From Cylicocyclus nassatus (lineage: Eukaryota; Nematoda; Chromadorea; Rhabditida; Strongylidae): a DNA stretch of 64,000 bases. The notes under the pieces were generated by a model. It did not search any database. It had not been told where the DNA came from and worked only from the letters and a program-made list of their open reading frames with translations. Position numbers and translations under genes: made by a program. Of this stretch, positions 1-12,237 are shown in pieces. Position 1 is the first letter of the stretch, and each line of letters begins with the position of its first letter. The stretch is taken from the NCBI GenBank assembly GCA_958299035.1, contig CATQJL010000223.1:72337006-72401005 (forward strand). Reading direction: 5' to 3'.

Positions 1-266
1 CACACAGACACCAGGAAGACCACCAGCGGCAGCACTCTGATAGAACGCATTCTGAAATGTGGAGAAGTATCAGAAGCAATTCTACCTAGAGTCACGTTAT
101 GATATCTCTTTTTACTGAAAGAAAGCAACAAAGTGTACGAGGTCACTCCTATAGGGATACTTGCTCTATTGGTTAAATTATGATGAGACAAATACAACTG
201 CTGGTTTGATAACTTTGTTATAACAATGAAAGGATTTTAACTTATTATTGAGAGAGTGTAATCCCA

Positions 267-844
267 CTCAGATAATCGCCGGGGGCAGGCGGTCCGCAAA
301 CTCGCGCTTTTCTGCAGGCGGTCAGCAGAATTTTGGGGCGTGAACAAACCTTCAGCGGGCGGTACTTCCGCGTTCTGCCAGCGGGCAGCAATACAGAATT
401 TTCTGCGAGCGCTCGTCATATAATATCTTCCAGCGAGCGCTGGCCAAACTTTCAGCGAGCGCTCGGACTCTTTTTAGGTATTTTCGGGCGTACATCGAGC
501 GCAGGTAAGACTCTGTGTGGCAGAGGTGTCACCGTTGGTTTAATTACTCAAGTTTGAGGTACTTTCTCTCAGCGGAAAGTACCTGGGGGTTGCGCGGTCC
601 TCCACAAAGGAACGTGTGGCCCTCGAAATTTTTGCATATTCTCGCGGAAAGTCCGCGAGAATGCGGCCACTGCGCCGCAGCTAATCCATAAAGAAACCGC
701 GATTGTTCTCTAAGCATTCGTCTTTAATTTTGCCAACTTTCTTCCAAATTTCTGCAAGCGGGCCGCAAAAAATCAACGAACTATTTTTCTGGTGCGCGCT
801 TGCTCAAAATTCGCAAGGCCGCCTGCCCCCGGCGGTTATCTGAG
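267..844. mobile_element. Inverted-repeat (MITE-like) element
   Basis: The two ends are inverted copies: the left end reads CTCAGATAATCGCCGGGGGC and the right end is its near-exact reverse complement (TTATCTGAG at the outer edge). The interior is GC-rich with repeated GCGGGC/GCGAGCGCT motifs and has no credible coding frame. The length (about 580 bp) and structure fit a non-autonomous DNA transposon. I could not define a target-site duplication, so the superfamily is open. Confidence 0.7.
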
Positions 845-2626
845 CCAGCTGCAAGCTTCAGTATAAAAGTATAAGAGTCCTGATAACTTTGAAAAGCTAC
901 TGTTCACAAACAGGTTCTGCAAAACATATAGCAGTAAAAGTAGAAATTTGAAGGGCTTATTCGTTCGCTAGGTCTCACATAGACAATATAATTCGTTTTC
1001 TTTCTGCGACTTTCTTCCATTGAACAAGTTCAGAACGCAAAAAAATGAATGTGAATAGTGTATTACAGTGATCTACAAACAGATCGTCAAAGCGCTTTAC
1101 TCGTTGCTCTTGAATACCAAGTAAGTACCGTAGATAATGAGCGAAAAGTAAGCATAGATAGATGATGTGAAAAAATATGCAAATTTTGAAATGGTCATTC
1201 AGGATAAGGAAGTGGAATAAATTGCTTGATGCTTCCCTCGTTATATACTCGTTCACTGCAATGGCATAGTACAGTGCCATTTCACATACGCAACTCAATG
1301 TGAAAAAGCACAACACAGTTCATAGAATACGCACATTGATGACGCTGATTTACCGCGTTGGAGTTTTGCCCTTCCGTATTTTTCCGATCCAAAACGCTTT
1401 TGTGCTCCATTTTATTCCTACTCTTACGTATGTGGGTGGTATTGCTTGTACGTCATAAGCTAGTAAAAAGATTACCTTTTTGATATGTACAGTACATGTT
1501 TCAGTAACTTCCGTCTGTGTTACTGCATAAATCAAACAACCAAAAAATTGATTTGTCTTCTTATTTGTGGACTGTATGGGGCGAAAAAATCATGTACTAT
1601 TCTTTTTTTTCCGTAGCAAGCACATGCATTTTTAAGCAACTTTTTTCAAACTCCGCGTTTTCTGCAAAATCAGGACGCCACTATTTTTTAGTCAAATGCT
1701 CTCTTTAATCTCTTCTAAGCCCAGTGCTTCATCTCGACTGCTAGAAACAAAACACTCCTCCAGGATTTTGTTTAATCGTCTTAGTGCTTTCAGCATTATC
1801 TGAAACCTTTGGACTGCATATGTTCTACAAATGTTGGAATAACATGCAACATAATTAATATTTACTTATGTTTATTTTATGACTGTTGTTACACTCCAGT
1901 TATGTCGATATGTCATGGATGTCACACTTTTACGATAATCTTGAGATTTCTGTGAGGAGCTGAGCATTGAAGATCTTTGTAGATTTGAGATTATGTATCG
2001 TATGTTCAGCAGGTAATTGCATTGATTGGTGCCATTTACAGTAGGTTAACAAGTTTTTGAGATATCAAAATCACAAATTTCCCGCAACTAGAATTTTGCG
2101 TATCTCTTTGTTAGGCTTACTACAAGACCGGTTTTGCATTTTCGTGCGCATTTCTTGGTAGAGTTGAAAAATACCCACACTATTTCATACTTAGCTTACT
2201 TCAAACAAACTTTTTCACTTTTTCATGTACGGATGACGCACACCCCATTCAATGTGTACCTCCTTTACATGATTTTGAACTAATCTTGAGATAATTAATT
2301 TAGCGGAAACTTATTCTGAAACAATGTCAGGCGTTATGAAAGTAACTCACTACACTACCGTTTGTATGCGAAAAAAAAGTGGCGGCGGACGCCGAACTGA
2401 GGTGGCCACCGCCGCAATTCGCCGAAAATCTGGGTTACACCGCCATATTATCTTGGTTCAGACTGCGTCAATCCCGAATCCAAAAGTACCGTTCGACTCA
2501 GCTGGCAAAGCGCATTTTTTGATGTATAGAAGTGCCTAGTCTGTAGGGTATGGTATTGGTATCGGTTGGCACTTCCATTCCACTTTCTCTTTCCATTTTA
2601 GCTCAAATGGATTATGCAGTGCGCTG
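845..2626. other. Unassigned AT-rich stretch with a weak membrane-like ORF
   Basis: No gene could be assembled. A minus-strand open frame at 975-1316 (113 codons) has hydrophobic segments and a basic end (KKVAERKR), and a minus-strand segment at about 1474-1522 has a good acceptor (TTATGCAG) and donor (AAG|GTAATC). Their phases do not join convincingly. They could be exons of a membrane protein, but chance is equally likely. Confidence 0.3.
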
Positions 2627-2787
2627 ATGCCAGTGACCACATTCTGTCGAGCATAATGCTGAGATACGGTACAGTACCCATTCCAATTATTTGACAAGAA
2701 ACGCAAATGCCAGTGACCACATTCTGTCGGAGCATAATGCTGAGATACGGTACTGTACCCATTCCAATTATTTGACAAGAAACGCAA
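2627..2787. repeat. Tandem duplication, two 80-bp units
   Basis: The unit beginning ATGCCAGTGACCACATTCTG occurs at 2627 and again at 2707, directly adjacent and nearly identical (one inserted G and one A/T change among the differences). No coding role is apparent. Confidence 0.9.
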
Positions 2788-3704
2788 AAAACGACGGTTC
2801 GCGTTTTTCTTTTTTTTCGTATATTCCGTCAGATTGCATAAAGTATAAATCCGAAAAAACACAATGCTCAGCTTGTCAAGACGAATCTAGTGAAATCTAT
2901 ACATTGCCTTGCTATTTTGAGTCTGCTCAATTTTTTTTCTGAGGGGACCGGTATCGCAGTGATGTAATGCACCGCAAAACAAACATAAAAGACCTATAAG
3001 TACGGTTTGGTAGAACTTAGCAATAAATTATCATGCACTAGCGAGTAACTGGAGGTCTTTTCTCCATCGAGAAAGATAGGCCGGTGAATCTTGCGAAAGT
3101 CCATGTCTCCTTATTTTTGCTTACCATAGCGCTACAGTAAGACGCTAAATTGCAAAGCAGATGCACTTCAGCAGGCTAGATAACCTCCATGCGCAAGCTT
3201 TCCAAGAAATGTGGGGCCTTTGATTTTTTTTCTCGTTTCATGCTCTGAAGCTCAGACGCATTTCGACTAGAATTTTGAAGATCTTGGATTGATTGGAAGC
3301 TTCGCCCAAAGAGGCTTTCGAGCCCGCTGATTATCAAAATAGTCCTCTCTGTGTACTGTAAGTCCTTTTCGCACGGTTATGCTGAGAGAAACGCTGCGAT
3401 TTCTCCCACGCGAGCTCCTCAGCTTGCCTGCACTTTTCGCGCATCTTGCGGGTAACTTATCTGCTCTTTTTTGTGTATTGAAATCAGTAGAGGTCAATGC
3501 TATCAGAGCGTACTTGCCGGCCCTTATCTGTATTGATCGCGGTACTATGAGTTTACGAACTCATGTCCTCTGAATATCGTCCAAAATTTGAAGATTGCAT
3601 ATGGCCAAATATCGTTGTAAATGGTTACACTCTGATTGCAGAACATATTCCTGTCATACTAGGATAAAGCCATCCCTATCCCTACACAACCATTCTCTGT
3701 GTCC
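2788..3704. other. Unassigned stretch
   Basis: Short open frames on both strands (for example 3267-3573) overlap each other and lack supporting splice sites. I see no gene or clear repeat structure here. Confidence 0.4.
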
Positions 3705-4290
3705 ACTTACACATGCCAATTCGCTATTGCGACTGCATTAGTAAGCATGCCTCCCTGCCAACTCCCAGCCCTGTAGCTCAAACTTTGCAAAAAAAATCGA
3801 TAAAATAAAAGAAACGAATAATTCTAAAAACTAATATTGTATTCGTAATCAGCATGCCCAATTACCCCTACCCCCCTGTGCCAATTCCCGACTCCGTAGC
3901 TCGATAAAATCTAGAAGTAACGGATAATTCTAAAAACTAATATTGTACTCGTGATCAGCATGCTCGATTACCCCCCCCCTGTGCCAACTCCCAGCCCCGT
4001 ATGTCAAACTTTGCAAGAAATCGATTAAGGATAAAATCGATATCGATCGATAACGAAGTAGCCTATGACACCCGTCCGGCACCAAAGTTTATGTATGCCA
4101 AGTTTGGTCCGGATCGGTTCAAAAATAAAAATTTCTATTCGGCACATACGTACACAAAAAACCGTAATTAACAGATAACTTTTACGTCTGTAGCTCAAAG
4201 CTTGCAAAAATTTATAAAGTCGGTAAGGGTAATTGATATTTCTGGAAACTGATACTGCATTCGTACTGCATCCTTCCCAGTCCCGTAGGT
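3705..4290. repeat. Degenerate tandem array (unit about 106 bp), Helitron-associated
   Basis: A unit containing ATAATTCTAAAAACTAATAT, then CGTAATCAGCATGC, a C-rich run and TGTGCCAA is repeated with a period of 106 bp (starts at 3818 and 3924), with partial copies on both sides. Related sequence recurs at 8985-9300 and, in reverse orientation, at 30050-30260 and 37120-37150. This looks like satellite-like internal repeats of a mobile element family rather than host sequence. Confidence 0.75.
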
Positions 4291-5360
4291 AAGAGTTTGG
4301 AAAAATCGATCGATGTCGACCGGTGACGAAAAATAGCCTACGACGCCCTTCCGCCCCGAAGTTGTGTGGAAAGCCTGGTTTGGATTGATCCAGAAATGCA
4401 GTTTGCTTTTCATAAACATACGTATAGGCAACTGTACGACGAAGGCGCAATAACCATCGGTGCGACCGCTCGCGGGAGAAGCGACTGCGTGCTTTCTAAT
4501 CATTCCCTGGGCTTAATTGAGATCAAAGCCCCGCTTTCCACTCGCCACTTCCAATGAATCAAAGAATAGCAAATCTCTTAGTGTCTTTTATTGGTAATCC
4601 AAAATCTGGAGAAGTTTGAGACTATCAGTATACCCAAGTTTTAGTTGTTTGCTTTCGTACCTTCAATTACACTGCAAATATGTGTTAAAGGCCCTCTACG
4701 AAAGCTTGTGGCTTTCGAAAAATAAGAATAAGATACTAGATTGCTTAGAAAAAAGTTTCGCTCTTTCTCAGTACTAGCTCAGTCGACGTAAGAATACTCG
4801 AAACGTGTTCATAATGCAAAACGGGGTACTTTTCCGTTATCCAGAAGTTTTATTTAGAGCATATTGCTTTTTCCCTTGTACCATATTTGATCCAACTCCA
4901 TGAGAAGGAGTGTCAACCTTCTGCCACGTGTCAAAAAAATTTGACATATTATCTACTTGTTTAGCAAGTTTCACTAGAATTTGTATTGCCCTACCTAGCG
5001 ACCAATCCCTCTATACATACAGCCATGTACTCTGGTAACCTTTACTTTGAGGGCCATGAGAGGACACAACCTTCATGTGGAGGAAAAGCAAAAATAATAC
5101 GGGCGAAGCCCCAGATGTTATAATTTTGACTATGTCGAACGAATGTAAATGAGCAAATATAGGGAAGATCTTTGGATTATCTCAGCAAATCCGAGAATCA
5201 AATCCTTGCCATTTTATAGCTTTTCTAACGCTAAAAAAGGTTTCTGTGATAGTTTTTTTCCAGAATTCTTGGCAACATTTTAACCTCTTATTTGATCAAA
5301 ATTGAGTTTCAGGAGTTTAGAAAGGCTGTTGGATTTGAATAAGAACGGACAACTGCGCTT
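4291..5360. other. Repeat-derived and unassigned sequence
   Basis: The first 300 bp continue the dispersed repeat seen at 3705-4290 (motifs such as TACGACGCCC followed by a GGTTTGGATTGATCC segment recur in related form at 9200-9260 and 29280-29340). The rest is AT-rich with no assembled gene. Confidence 0.4.
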
Positions 5361-5663
5361 AAAGGCAGTACATCGGCAGAATGAGACCCGTGATAAAAAG
5401 GTCACAGGGTAGGAGCCCCCATATGGAACCTATCGGCCAAAGTCCGATCTTTCTCTGCCACTTCTAACCCCCTTAATTTCAACGGAAGCAGCGCTCATCT
5501 CCTGTATTCTCTGGCCCCGCCCATCCCATGGTGGGATGGGCGAAATTTTGGGGGTTAGAAGAAAGAGAAAGATCGGACTTTGGCCGATAGGTTCCATACG
5601 GGGGCTCCTACCCTGTAATCTTGTTTTGTCACGCGTCTCATTCTGTCGATGTACTGCATTTAA
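5361..5663. mobile_element. Fold-back MITE, TTAAAGGCAG family
   Basis: Starts TTAAAGGCAGTACATCGGCA and ends with the reverse complement TGTCGATGTACTGCATTTAA. The arms are long: AAAGTCCGATCTTTCTCT near 5437 is mirrored near 5566, and the central loop is short. Relatives with similar ends lie at 31381-31750, 54014-54460 and 57044-57520. Confidence 0.85.
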
Positions 5664-5749
5664 ATCTTGCGCAGAGAGTTGTGCACGAATGCTGGTCTAT
5701 CTCGTTAATGAGTGGTTTTTGGACTCTTGGGACGTTTTCAGTGCTTCCT

Positions 5750-5990
5750 GTTGTGTCATGACATCAGAATGATATATAATGTTGCAGGATTTCGTTGAGA
5801 CTCCGCGGAGACCAAAGCCAAATGCCCCGTCGGCTCTGGTCTGTCTGTCTCCGCTGCTCGTCTGCGTCTCCGCGCGCTGCGCGCTACCTCGCTTCCCCAA
5901 ATGTGGCGCGGAGCATTTGGCTCTGGTACCCTTTTTTCGTTGTTTCGAACCCAAATCTAGCATGCTATATATAATTTTGTAGCTCTTGAT
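5750..5990. repeat. Dispersed repeat, copy 1 (inverted copy at 60010-60270)
   Basis: The segment with TTTGGCTCTGGTACCC and GTTTCGAACCCAAAT plus a CGCGCGCTGCGCGC palindrome is found again in the opposite orientation at 60010-60270, where order and spacing are conserved. The pair lies about 54 kb apart. Confidence 0.8.
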
Positions 5991-7041
5991 CTCTGCTTTT
6001 ACGCTAACGTCATCCCAAAACCGCATTTTTTGATTTGAACGAGAAATCTGGCAAAAACCTTGTCCAAAATCTCTTGTTTTTCAGCTAGTTTGACTGTTTT
6101 CACGCGGTTTTTTCATGCATTTCACAGACCTTGCTTTTGTTGGTAATGCAGACAATAATTCAGTGCTTATTTTTTCGATTATGGCGGAATTTTCCGTAAA
6201 AATCGTAAAAAATGCGTTTTTTCTTTACCTTACTCTGTTTTGGTGCTTTCGCCGCTATTTTCCAGCTTGGGTGGGTGTTGCCTGAACAATAAGTGCAACA
6301 GTCCAGACAACGTCCCAGGAAACAGGAACGTCAATGCGGGGCGTAAAATTCAAAGGACGCATTAAAACTAACCTGGCTTTGACGTGTATTTCGACTTAGT
6401 AAAAAAGAAACTTTGTGTTCTCATAACTAATTTCTCTTTTGCTTATCTTCTTCTTGATAACCACTACTTCCGGAACAATATTTATTTGAAACAATCACAT
6501 AAACGAGATTAGCTTTTCCTCGTTTTTCCCCGGGTTGCGAATTGCTGGTCCTGGAGCGAAAATCTGCACTTTGAATGCCGCCAAATGAAAGATTTCAAAC
6601 CTCATTGCAGAGTTTTTATCCGGTTTTGAGCAGTTTCTTTTGCTTTTTATATCCGTTTTATGTCTTTCTCTCTTCTCTGATCTTCTATAAACAACCTTCA
6701 CTTTTGACGCTTTGTCTCTAGACTATCGAAGGTATGCCAGCGACGTGAGTTCAACATGTTTTAGTCAATAATGACCCCGTTTTGATTGAACAATTTCAAA
6801 AATGAACATTGTTTTGATGAATGTTAATTTGTTATCAATGAACAGGTTAGACTTGCTCAGATTAGAGAAGTGCGCTAGAAATCCATCAACTATGCTGCGA
6901 AACAAGCGGCAAAGAAGTCAAGCCATCAGTTGTAGCCTTTCCTGGTTGAATTCGCACGGTGAAAAGAGTTTGAAGAGAAAGGCATTATGAAATTATTGCA
7001 AAAAGCAACAAGATGTTGTAATATAACCAGCCTGTTTTTAC
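5991..7041. repeat. AT-rich stretch containing dispersed repeat 6500-6715
   Basis: About 6500-6715 (including GGTCCTGGAGCGAAAATCTG and TAAACAACCTTCACTTTT) is repeated in the opposite orientation at 56340-56560. The neighbouring 6930-6990 resembles 59450-59510, so part of this may be an old mariner-type element. No host gene was assembled. Confidence 0.5.
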
Positions 7042-7249
7042 CCTCATACATGATTACACACTTATAACGATACATGGCACGCAAAGACTGAACATCTCGC
7101 GTCCGGTCAAGATAGTTCGTGCATGGGAGAGACAGCGGATGGTATGGGAAGCGAAAGAGCGCTCTATAAGAAGGACAATCATAATTCCGCAGTCTTCGCG
7201 TGCTATGAATCGCCTGTATATCAGAATTCTCATTTGATACTCTTTTGAA
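7042..7249 (-). CDS. Candidate coding exon, unknown protein
   Basis: A minus-strand segment open in one frame reads FKRVSNENSDIQ... NYDCPSYRALFRFPYHPLS... DRTRDVQSLRAMYRYKC... and ends in a good donor (GAGG|GTAAAA). The acceptor (CCAAG) is weak. Two cysteines and many aromatic and basic residues give it a protein-like composition, and another frame of the same stretch is also open, so the assignment is uncertain. I do not recognise the family. No partner exon could be joined in phase with confidence. Confidence 0.35.
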
Positions 7250-7839
7250 CTTGGATCATCTGATTTCAAAGCGGTGCGCTCAGATAAACGAGGAATCTAA
7301 AGACTGTATAAAAAGTACAACAGTTTATAACATCTGATGAGAACATATGATTTATACAGGTTGACCAAGCTTGAATGTTACTTTCTTTCATGAATATTCA
7401 TTAGAGAGTAGAAGAGTGATTGAAAGATTACGGGAAAGCTAAACGGATGGGCTAAAATGTGGAGGTAGAGCAATTGTTCAAGTTTTCCAAGTGAGTGCAT
7501 CGTTCTTGCGCTGCACCTAACGAGAAAAAGTAAATTATCTGAACGCCAAACTTTGTAAATCTCGTATCTTTCCACAGCTGTTAGAAACTAAGACTGCCAA
7601 TTGTTCATTGTTCGAGTTTTTTGCTAGTTGCATATCAAAAATGCTTCACTCTAGATCAGTGCTCCTAAGTAAGTATAGGATTCAAAAACCAAACGAAAAT
7701 CTTCTTGTTTGGTTATGTCTTATGTTTTAGGTTTAAGAAGCCTTATTCAGACAGATGCAAGAGTGGTAGTCAACATCACTCAGTAATGTGAACTCTTGAT
7801 AACCTCAACATACCTTTTTGACACGGTCACTTCATAACG

Positions 7840-8220
7840 ATGGACGTCGCTCCTCTCGCCGCAAAGATGTTAGTGCATACGGGCCTAGGTATTGTGCTGG
7901 GAATGAAAATGTAAGGCGGTATTACAAGTATGCAGAGAAATCTTTTATGCTTACTTTATAAGGGCGACGGTGTGTTAGAAGAAAACGTCACTTAGATAGT
8001 AAAGATGTCTGTCAACGAGTGTTGAAGGAGTGTCCTGGAGAAAACTCAAAGCTCAAATATTTTCGCTTATAGGCTTATCCTCCATGCTGAGTCTAAAATT
8101 CAGTTTACGTTAAAAGGTGCGCAAACGCGGAAACAGGCGTCTTCTGAAGCCCTGCGAATTTTGGACGATTTGAACAGTTTCCGCACGCTGAGAGAAGTGT
8201 CGCTGTTGGACTCATCTTGA
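7840..8220 (+). CDS. Small two-exon gene, unknown protein (72 aa)
   Basis: Exon 1 is 7840-7910 (ATG at 7840), donor AAAAT|GTAAGG; exon 2 is 8073-8220, acceptor TTCGCTTATAG, ending in TGA. The phases match (71 + 148 nt = 73 codons). The predicted protein begins MDVAPLAAKMLVHTGLGIVL, a hydrophobic N-terminal segment that could be a membrane or organelle-targeting stretch, and ends with a polar, helical tail (RKQASSEALRILDDLN...). An in-frame TGA lies just upstream of the ATG, which fits a true start. The family is not recognised. Extra upstream exons cannot be excluded. A fold-back repeat begins about 50 bp downstream. Confidence 0.5.
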
Positions 8221-8269
8221 CCTACCGGCATGCACACTTTAGCTTGCAATTTGGAATTTGCAGTTGGGC

Positions 8270-8770
8270 GAAACTTCCCCTAGGGATGGGGCCAGACTGC
8301 GCAGCGGCACATCTGCATAAAGATACTCAGACAGTCGACGGCATACCTCCGGAGCAGAAATGGCAGAGCCGCGGGGTTTCCCCAGCGGGGGTTTGCCACT
8401 CGTACTCCGGAGACCTCCCATTTGTGCTCCGGAGACCTCCCACTTTGTGCTCCGGAGACCTCCCATTTTGTGCTCCGGAGGTGTCCCAAATCTGGCGTAT
8501 TTTTTCCGGAGCGCAAATCTGTGCTCCGGGGTTCTCTCAAATCTGGCGCACCTCCGGAGCAGAGATTTGCAAGCCCGCCGGAGGGGTCCTATCTTCTTGT
8601 GACGTCACCGTGACGTCACAGAAAGGGACCGCTCCCTCGCCCCGCTCTCAATGGTCAATTGGGTCCTCCGCAGCTCTGCCAGATTTCGACTGCCCTCCGG
8701 AGCTACGGCACAGATTGTCTGAGTACGGCGCGTACGCGGCATATACGTATTCTGGCTCAACCCTAATGTG
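8270..8770. mobile_element. Imperfect fold-back element with internal minisatellite
   Basis: The left arm (…GATACTCAGACAGTCGACGG… CTCCGGAGCAGAAAT) is mirrored imperfectly on the right (…CCCTCCGGAGCTACGG… TTGTCTGAGTACGG). Open frames through it are low-complexity shadows of the repeats. Confidence 0.6.
8401..8481. repeat. Minisatellite, unit about 25-27 bp
   Basis: At least three consecutive copies of CTCCGGAGACCTCCCA followed by TTTGTG or a close variant, within the fold-back element. The CTCCGGAG core is itself a palindrome. Confidence 0.9.
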
Positions 8771-8984
8771 TAAGTCTCCCAACTTTCAGGAGAGTTTCTC
8801 GTTTCTGATCTTTTTTGACTTGGTGTTGAGGAAGTGTCCGGGGGCGCCACTTTCACATTGTTAAGTCTGGCTCTCACTTTCAAATGCATATGATTGAAGT
8901 CAATAAAACATTAATTACTAGGTAATTGTGCAAATCAAATCAAAGTCACTTTTTTGACCAATATCAACAAAGGCAATCAGAACT

Positions 8985-9300
8985 TTGACTATGAATTTTC
9001 TATTCGTAATCAGCAAGCTCTCTTACATCTCTGCACCAGCTTTCAAACCTCATCTCAAAGTTGCAAAATAATTGATGAAATTGATAAAGTCAAATGGATT
9101 TTCAATAGGCTTGTACGCCTACCTACTTAAACCAACTTCCAGCTCCGTTCAAAGTTTGCTCAAGAATCAAAAAACCAGTTAATCGTAATCGGTGGTATCT
9201 TATGACACCACGCCATCCCAAGTGTACATGTGGGAAGTTCGGTCCAATCGGGTTAGCGATGAAGTTTTTTTTCGAAAAAACGAATACGGATAGATACGGA
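8985..9300. repeat. Diverged copy of the 3705-4290 repeat family
   Basis: Contains ATTCGTAATCAGCAAGC followed at similar spacing by TTATGACACCACGCC and GGGAAGTTCGGTCC, matching the order of motifs at 3840-4120. No coding potential. Confidence 0.55.
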
Positions 9301-9503
9301 AAGGCAATGAAGAGACATTGAACTTTGTACAAGGTTTACAAAAATTATGGAATGCTTGTTTGATTCAGAATAAACATCAGCTGCGATGCAGTCCAGTTCT
9401 CATAAAAAGTGTCAGATGCAAATGAAGTGTAGTTTGGTCTATTGGAGGATGTGTCATATCCTAAAAATAATGGAAGAAATTGCATAAATATTCGCTTGTT
9501 GCC

Positions 9504-12237
9504 TTACAAACCTAGTCGTCGTAAAAGTGGAGCAGTTTTGTTCAAATTTTCCAGGACATCGTCAGAAAAATAATCGAACCAAGACGTCAACGCCTTTTGA
9601 TAAATCCTTTCCTTGACTTGTGAAGTCGAAAACTCCATGCTGAAAATATTTTACTACGATAAAACTACATGGCAAGCTTAGGTTGTTTACGGGTTTAGTT
9701 GCACTTCTTTTCCGATTTTCTCCTGATGCCGTAAAACATCGTCTGACCATGGTATGTCTAGAAATTTTAATATACGTCGAGCCTCCTCTTCTGTTCGTTG
9801 CACAAGGCGTTCGTAGAAGACCTTGGAGGAAAAATTAGAAACTGATAGAATGACATATATAATAGATTATTTATAATTTGTGTTTTATTCAAACGAATGA
9901 GGTCACAGTCACTCAAAACCCAGAAAGATGTTATTGGGACAAGCAGTCAATTATAAAAACTCACCAGGATACACGAGTTTTTCACAGTTGCACAGGCATT
10001 AAGCATCACTGATATATGCGCATTCCACGTGGAAAACATTTGCTAAATGTATACCTTAACCAAAAATCCTGTTGCGAGTCGTCTCACATGTAAGCCCGGC
10101 AAAAATCTCACCCCTTGCAAAAAATCTGAAACTGTGAATCAAGATTTATCCTATAGACACAGATGTCCTTACGAAGTGTTGTGACATTTTAAACAGCATC
10201 ACAAATAGGGACACTAAATTTTGCGTTCAAGTGATGTAACTCTCCATAACACCTTCGTTGAGCTTGGACTAATTTGCGAAGTTTTGAATTTTTTGCGAAT
10301 CAAAACTACCGATCATTTCTGCAATCTGTGTTCCACAGAAAACCTGACAAGGCGTCTGTGCAAACTACATAATGTCTGCTGTCCAACAAAATCACTTCCG
10401 GGAAGTCATTCAAATAGCAAGAGGTTGCAATTTTTTAATTAGGCACAACACTTTACGATTGCAGATAAATAAATAAGATCGGTTAGGCTAGGCAGAAGCC
10501 GGCATGAAGTGGCATGTCAAGCTTAAAATTGTTATAGGAAAAAAAGCAAAGAAGATATCGTAATTGTCACTTTAGATGCACTACGTAGTCCTTTGACAGG
10601 TCGTTAGACGGTTGCAAAAACACGATAGTCGCGCGGCAACTTCGAAAAATCCACATTTCTTTTCGGTTAGGAGTAATTAACCGCCCGTTTGCAATGCGCG
10701 CACAACGATGTGACTCAAATTTGGTCTTGGGTTTGATGGATACTCTACTCTCCGTATAAACGGACAAGAGCAAGGGGGAGCATGGTGCAGAGCACTATGA
10801 AAAATTGTGTGACTGAAAAGTTGGGCAAGCTTTTTTCCGAGAGTTTTTACATCAATGAAAAGGGAATAAGTGGAATTTTTACATGAATGAACACTCATCT
10901 GCAAAACAAGTAGCATGCTCCGAATCGGTGCGTATTTGCGCAAAGGGAATTGGAACAATGCATGATATTTTATGAGAAACTTATTCAAATAAAGACCGTG
11001 TTTAACTGTTTTCCAATTTAGGTGAGCAACGCCCATCCAATGCTACCCTGAGGATGGCAGAACTTTCAAGATTCTCACATAAAGTCCTAGACCTCAACTT
11101 AACTGTATAGCAAAATTTTGGCTTCAGACTCTTCCTCTCCTCTTTGTTAGGGTCCGAAATAGAAACTACAGCGCTCCTTCCGAGGAAGAAAACGTGCTCC
11201 AATCGAACATTTCCAACTGAAGCAATCAGTTGAGAATTTGTTAAAAATGGGAAGTGGCAAAGGCAAATTTGTTTCAAAGTTATTCATTTGCCGCCCCAAG
11301 CGAAGCCCTAGTGCCAGACTCAGCAGTTTGACCAAGTTATCTCAATGCGATCCTCGAACTTCAATTTGGAATACTTTTTCAAAAGTTAACTTTTTCAACT
11401 TGACGAATAATGCAGCAACAAAAAAACTCTGGAATTCAAGCCTACTGTCAAACAAAAGGGTACGATAAGGAATCAAGAATTGAGCGGCTATTGAGTGATC
11501 AAAAGATTTTACGCAGTAATATACATCAACCTTACCTGATGATCCGAACGATTGTATCCATGAACTGGTACTTTTCTCTTAAGCATTGAATGAATAATAG
11601 CTCGAGCATCACGAATCATGAGGATATGTTTGGACTTTGGAAAAATTCTCCTGAGAAATACCATAGTTTCTGCAGTGTACGGATCTTTGTTACAGAGTCG
11701 CTTGGCTAACGATCCATGTTTGGCGATCAGCTGTGTGTGTCGGTATTAGCACACAAAGCATAAATGAAGTCTAAACTGAACTTCTGACCTCAGAAATGAA
11801 GGCCGAAGTAGCATCGTCAATAGTCTGCTGACTTAGACCGCTCAACTCAGCGTATCCAGCCATATCCGTTCTCTCCCATTTTTTCCTCCACTCTAGTATT
11901 TCAGGTATCACATGTGTTTCTTCGCCACTAAACTTTACACTGATAAAATTAAGTCTCTAGATAGATCCACCAACCAACGGATATCCTCGTGGGAGTCAAG
12001 CATTACTCTCAAAAGTGTTGTACCGGAACGCGGTATACCGCCTAGAATGTTTTTTATGCATACTCGTACAAAAACGATAAAGTCTATACCAATAAAAATT
12101 ATCGGTTCTTCACTGCTCAGCAACCTTCGGTTATATCTAAGCTTATCACTAACAGTACTTTGCAGCGCTAACTCCAGCTCCAGCACGTCATTGTAGTGGC
12201 TGCTTCTAAACAAATAATGACTTGACTGTTCGGTCAT
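9504..12237 (-). CDS. Tyrosylprotein sulfotransferase (seven exons, 297 aa)
   Basis: Exons, in order of translation: 12237-12090, 12041-11975, 11927-11789, 11730-11536, 10042-9965, 9821-9691, 9639-9504 (stop TAA at 9504-9506). Every junction keeps phase; the sum is 894 nt. TPSTs act in the Golgi lumen and transfer sulfate from PAPS to tyrosines of secreted and membrane proteins. Family motifs seen: the PAPS 5'-phosphosulfate loop GGIPRSGTTLLRVMLDSH; RCGEETHVIP with the catalytic Glu; LCNKDP with the conserved Lys; the 3'-phosphate motif MIRDARAIIHSM; KFLDIPWSDDVLRH near the end. The C-terminus is shorter than in vertebrate enzymes and lacks an obvious DQV-KPVN block; instead it has PMEFSTSQVKERI and ends RRLGL. 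Introns are 47-51 bp, except larger ones at 9822-9964 and 10043-11535. The first coding exon starts at an ATG without a membrane anchor; see 12661-12766. Donors GTTGGT and GTCAGA are unusual but required by the conserved protein. Confidence 0.9.
10043..11535 (-). other. Large intron of the sulfotransferase gene
   Basis: This 1.5 kb intron separates the exon ending NRSDHQ from the exon starting QMFSTWN. It is AT-rich with overlapping short frames (for example 10677-11335 minus) that lack homology or splice support, and I see no clear transposon ends. Confidence 0.7.

Noticed and set aside
7901..8075. Protein-like frame GRRCVRRKRHLDSKDVCQR inside the intron of the 7840-8220 gene
   Set aside because: It cannot be joined to either exon in phase and ends at TAG; the direct two-exon model is fully consistent.
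8401..8481. Possible CRISPR-like direct repeats
   Set aside because: Units are adjacent with no unique spacers, in a eukaryotic repeat element; this is a minisatellite.
8217..8889. Open frames up to 215 codons on both strands
   Set aside because: They run through a fold-back element and a CTCCGGAG minisatellite, giving repetitive low-complexity peptides.
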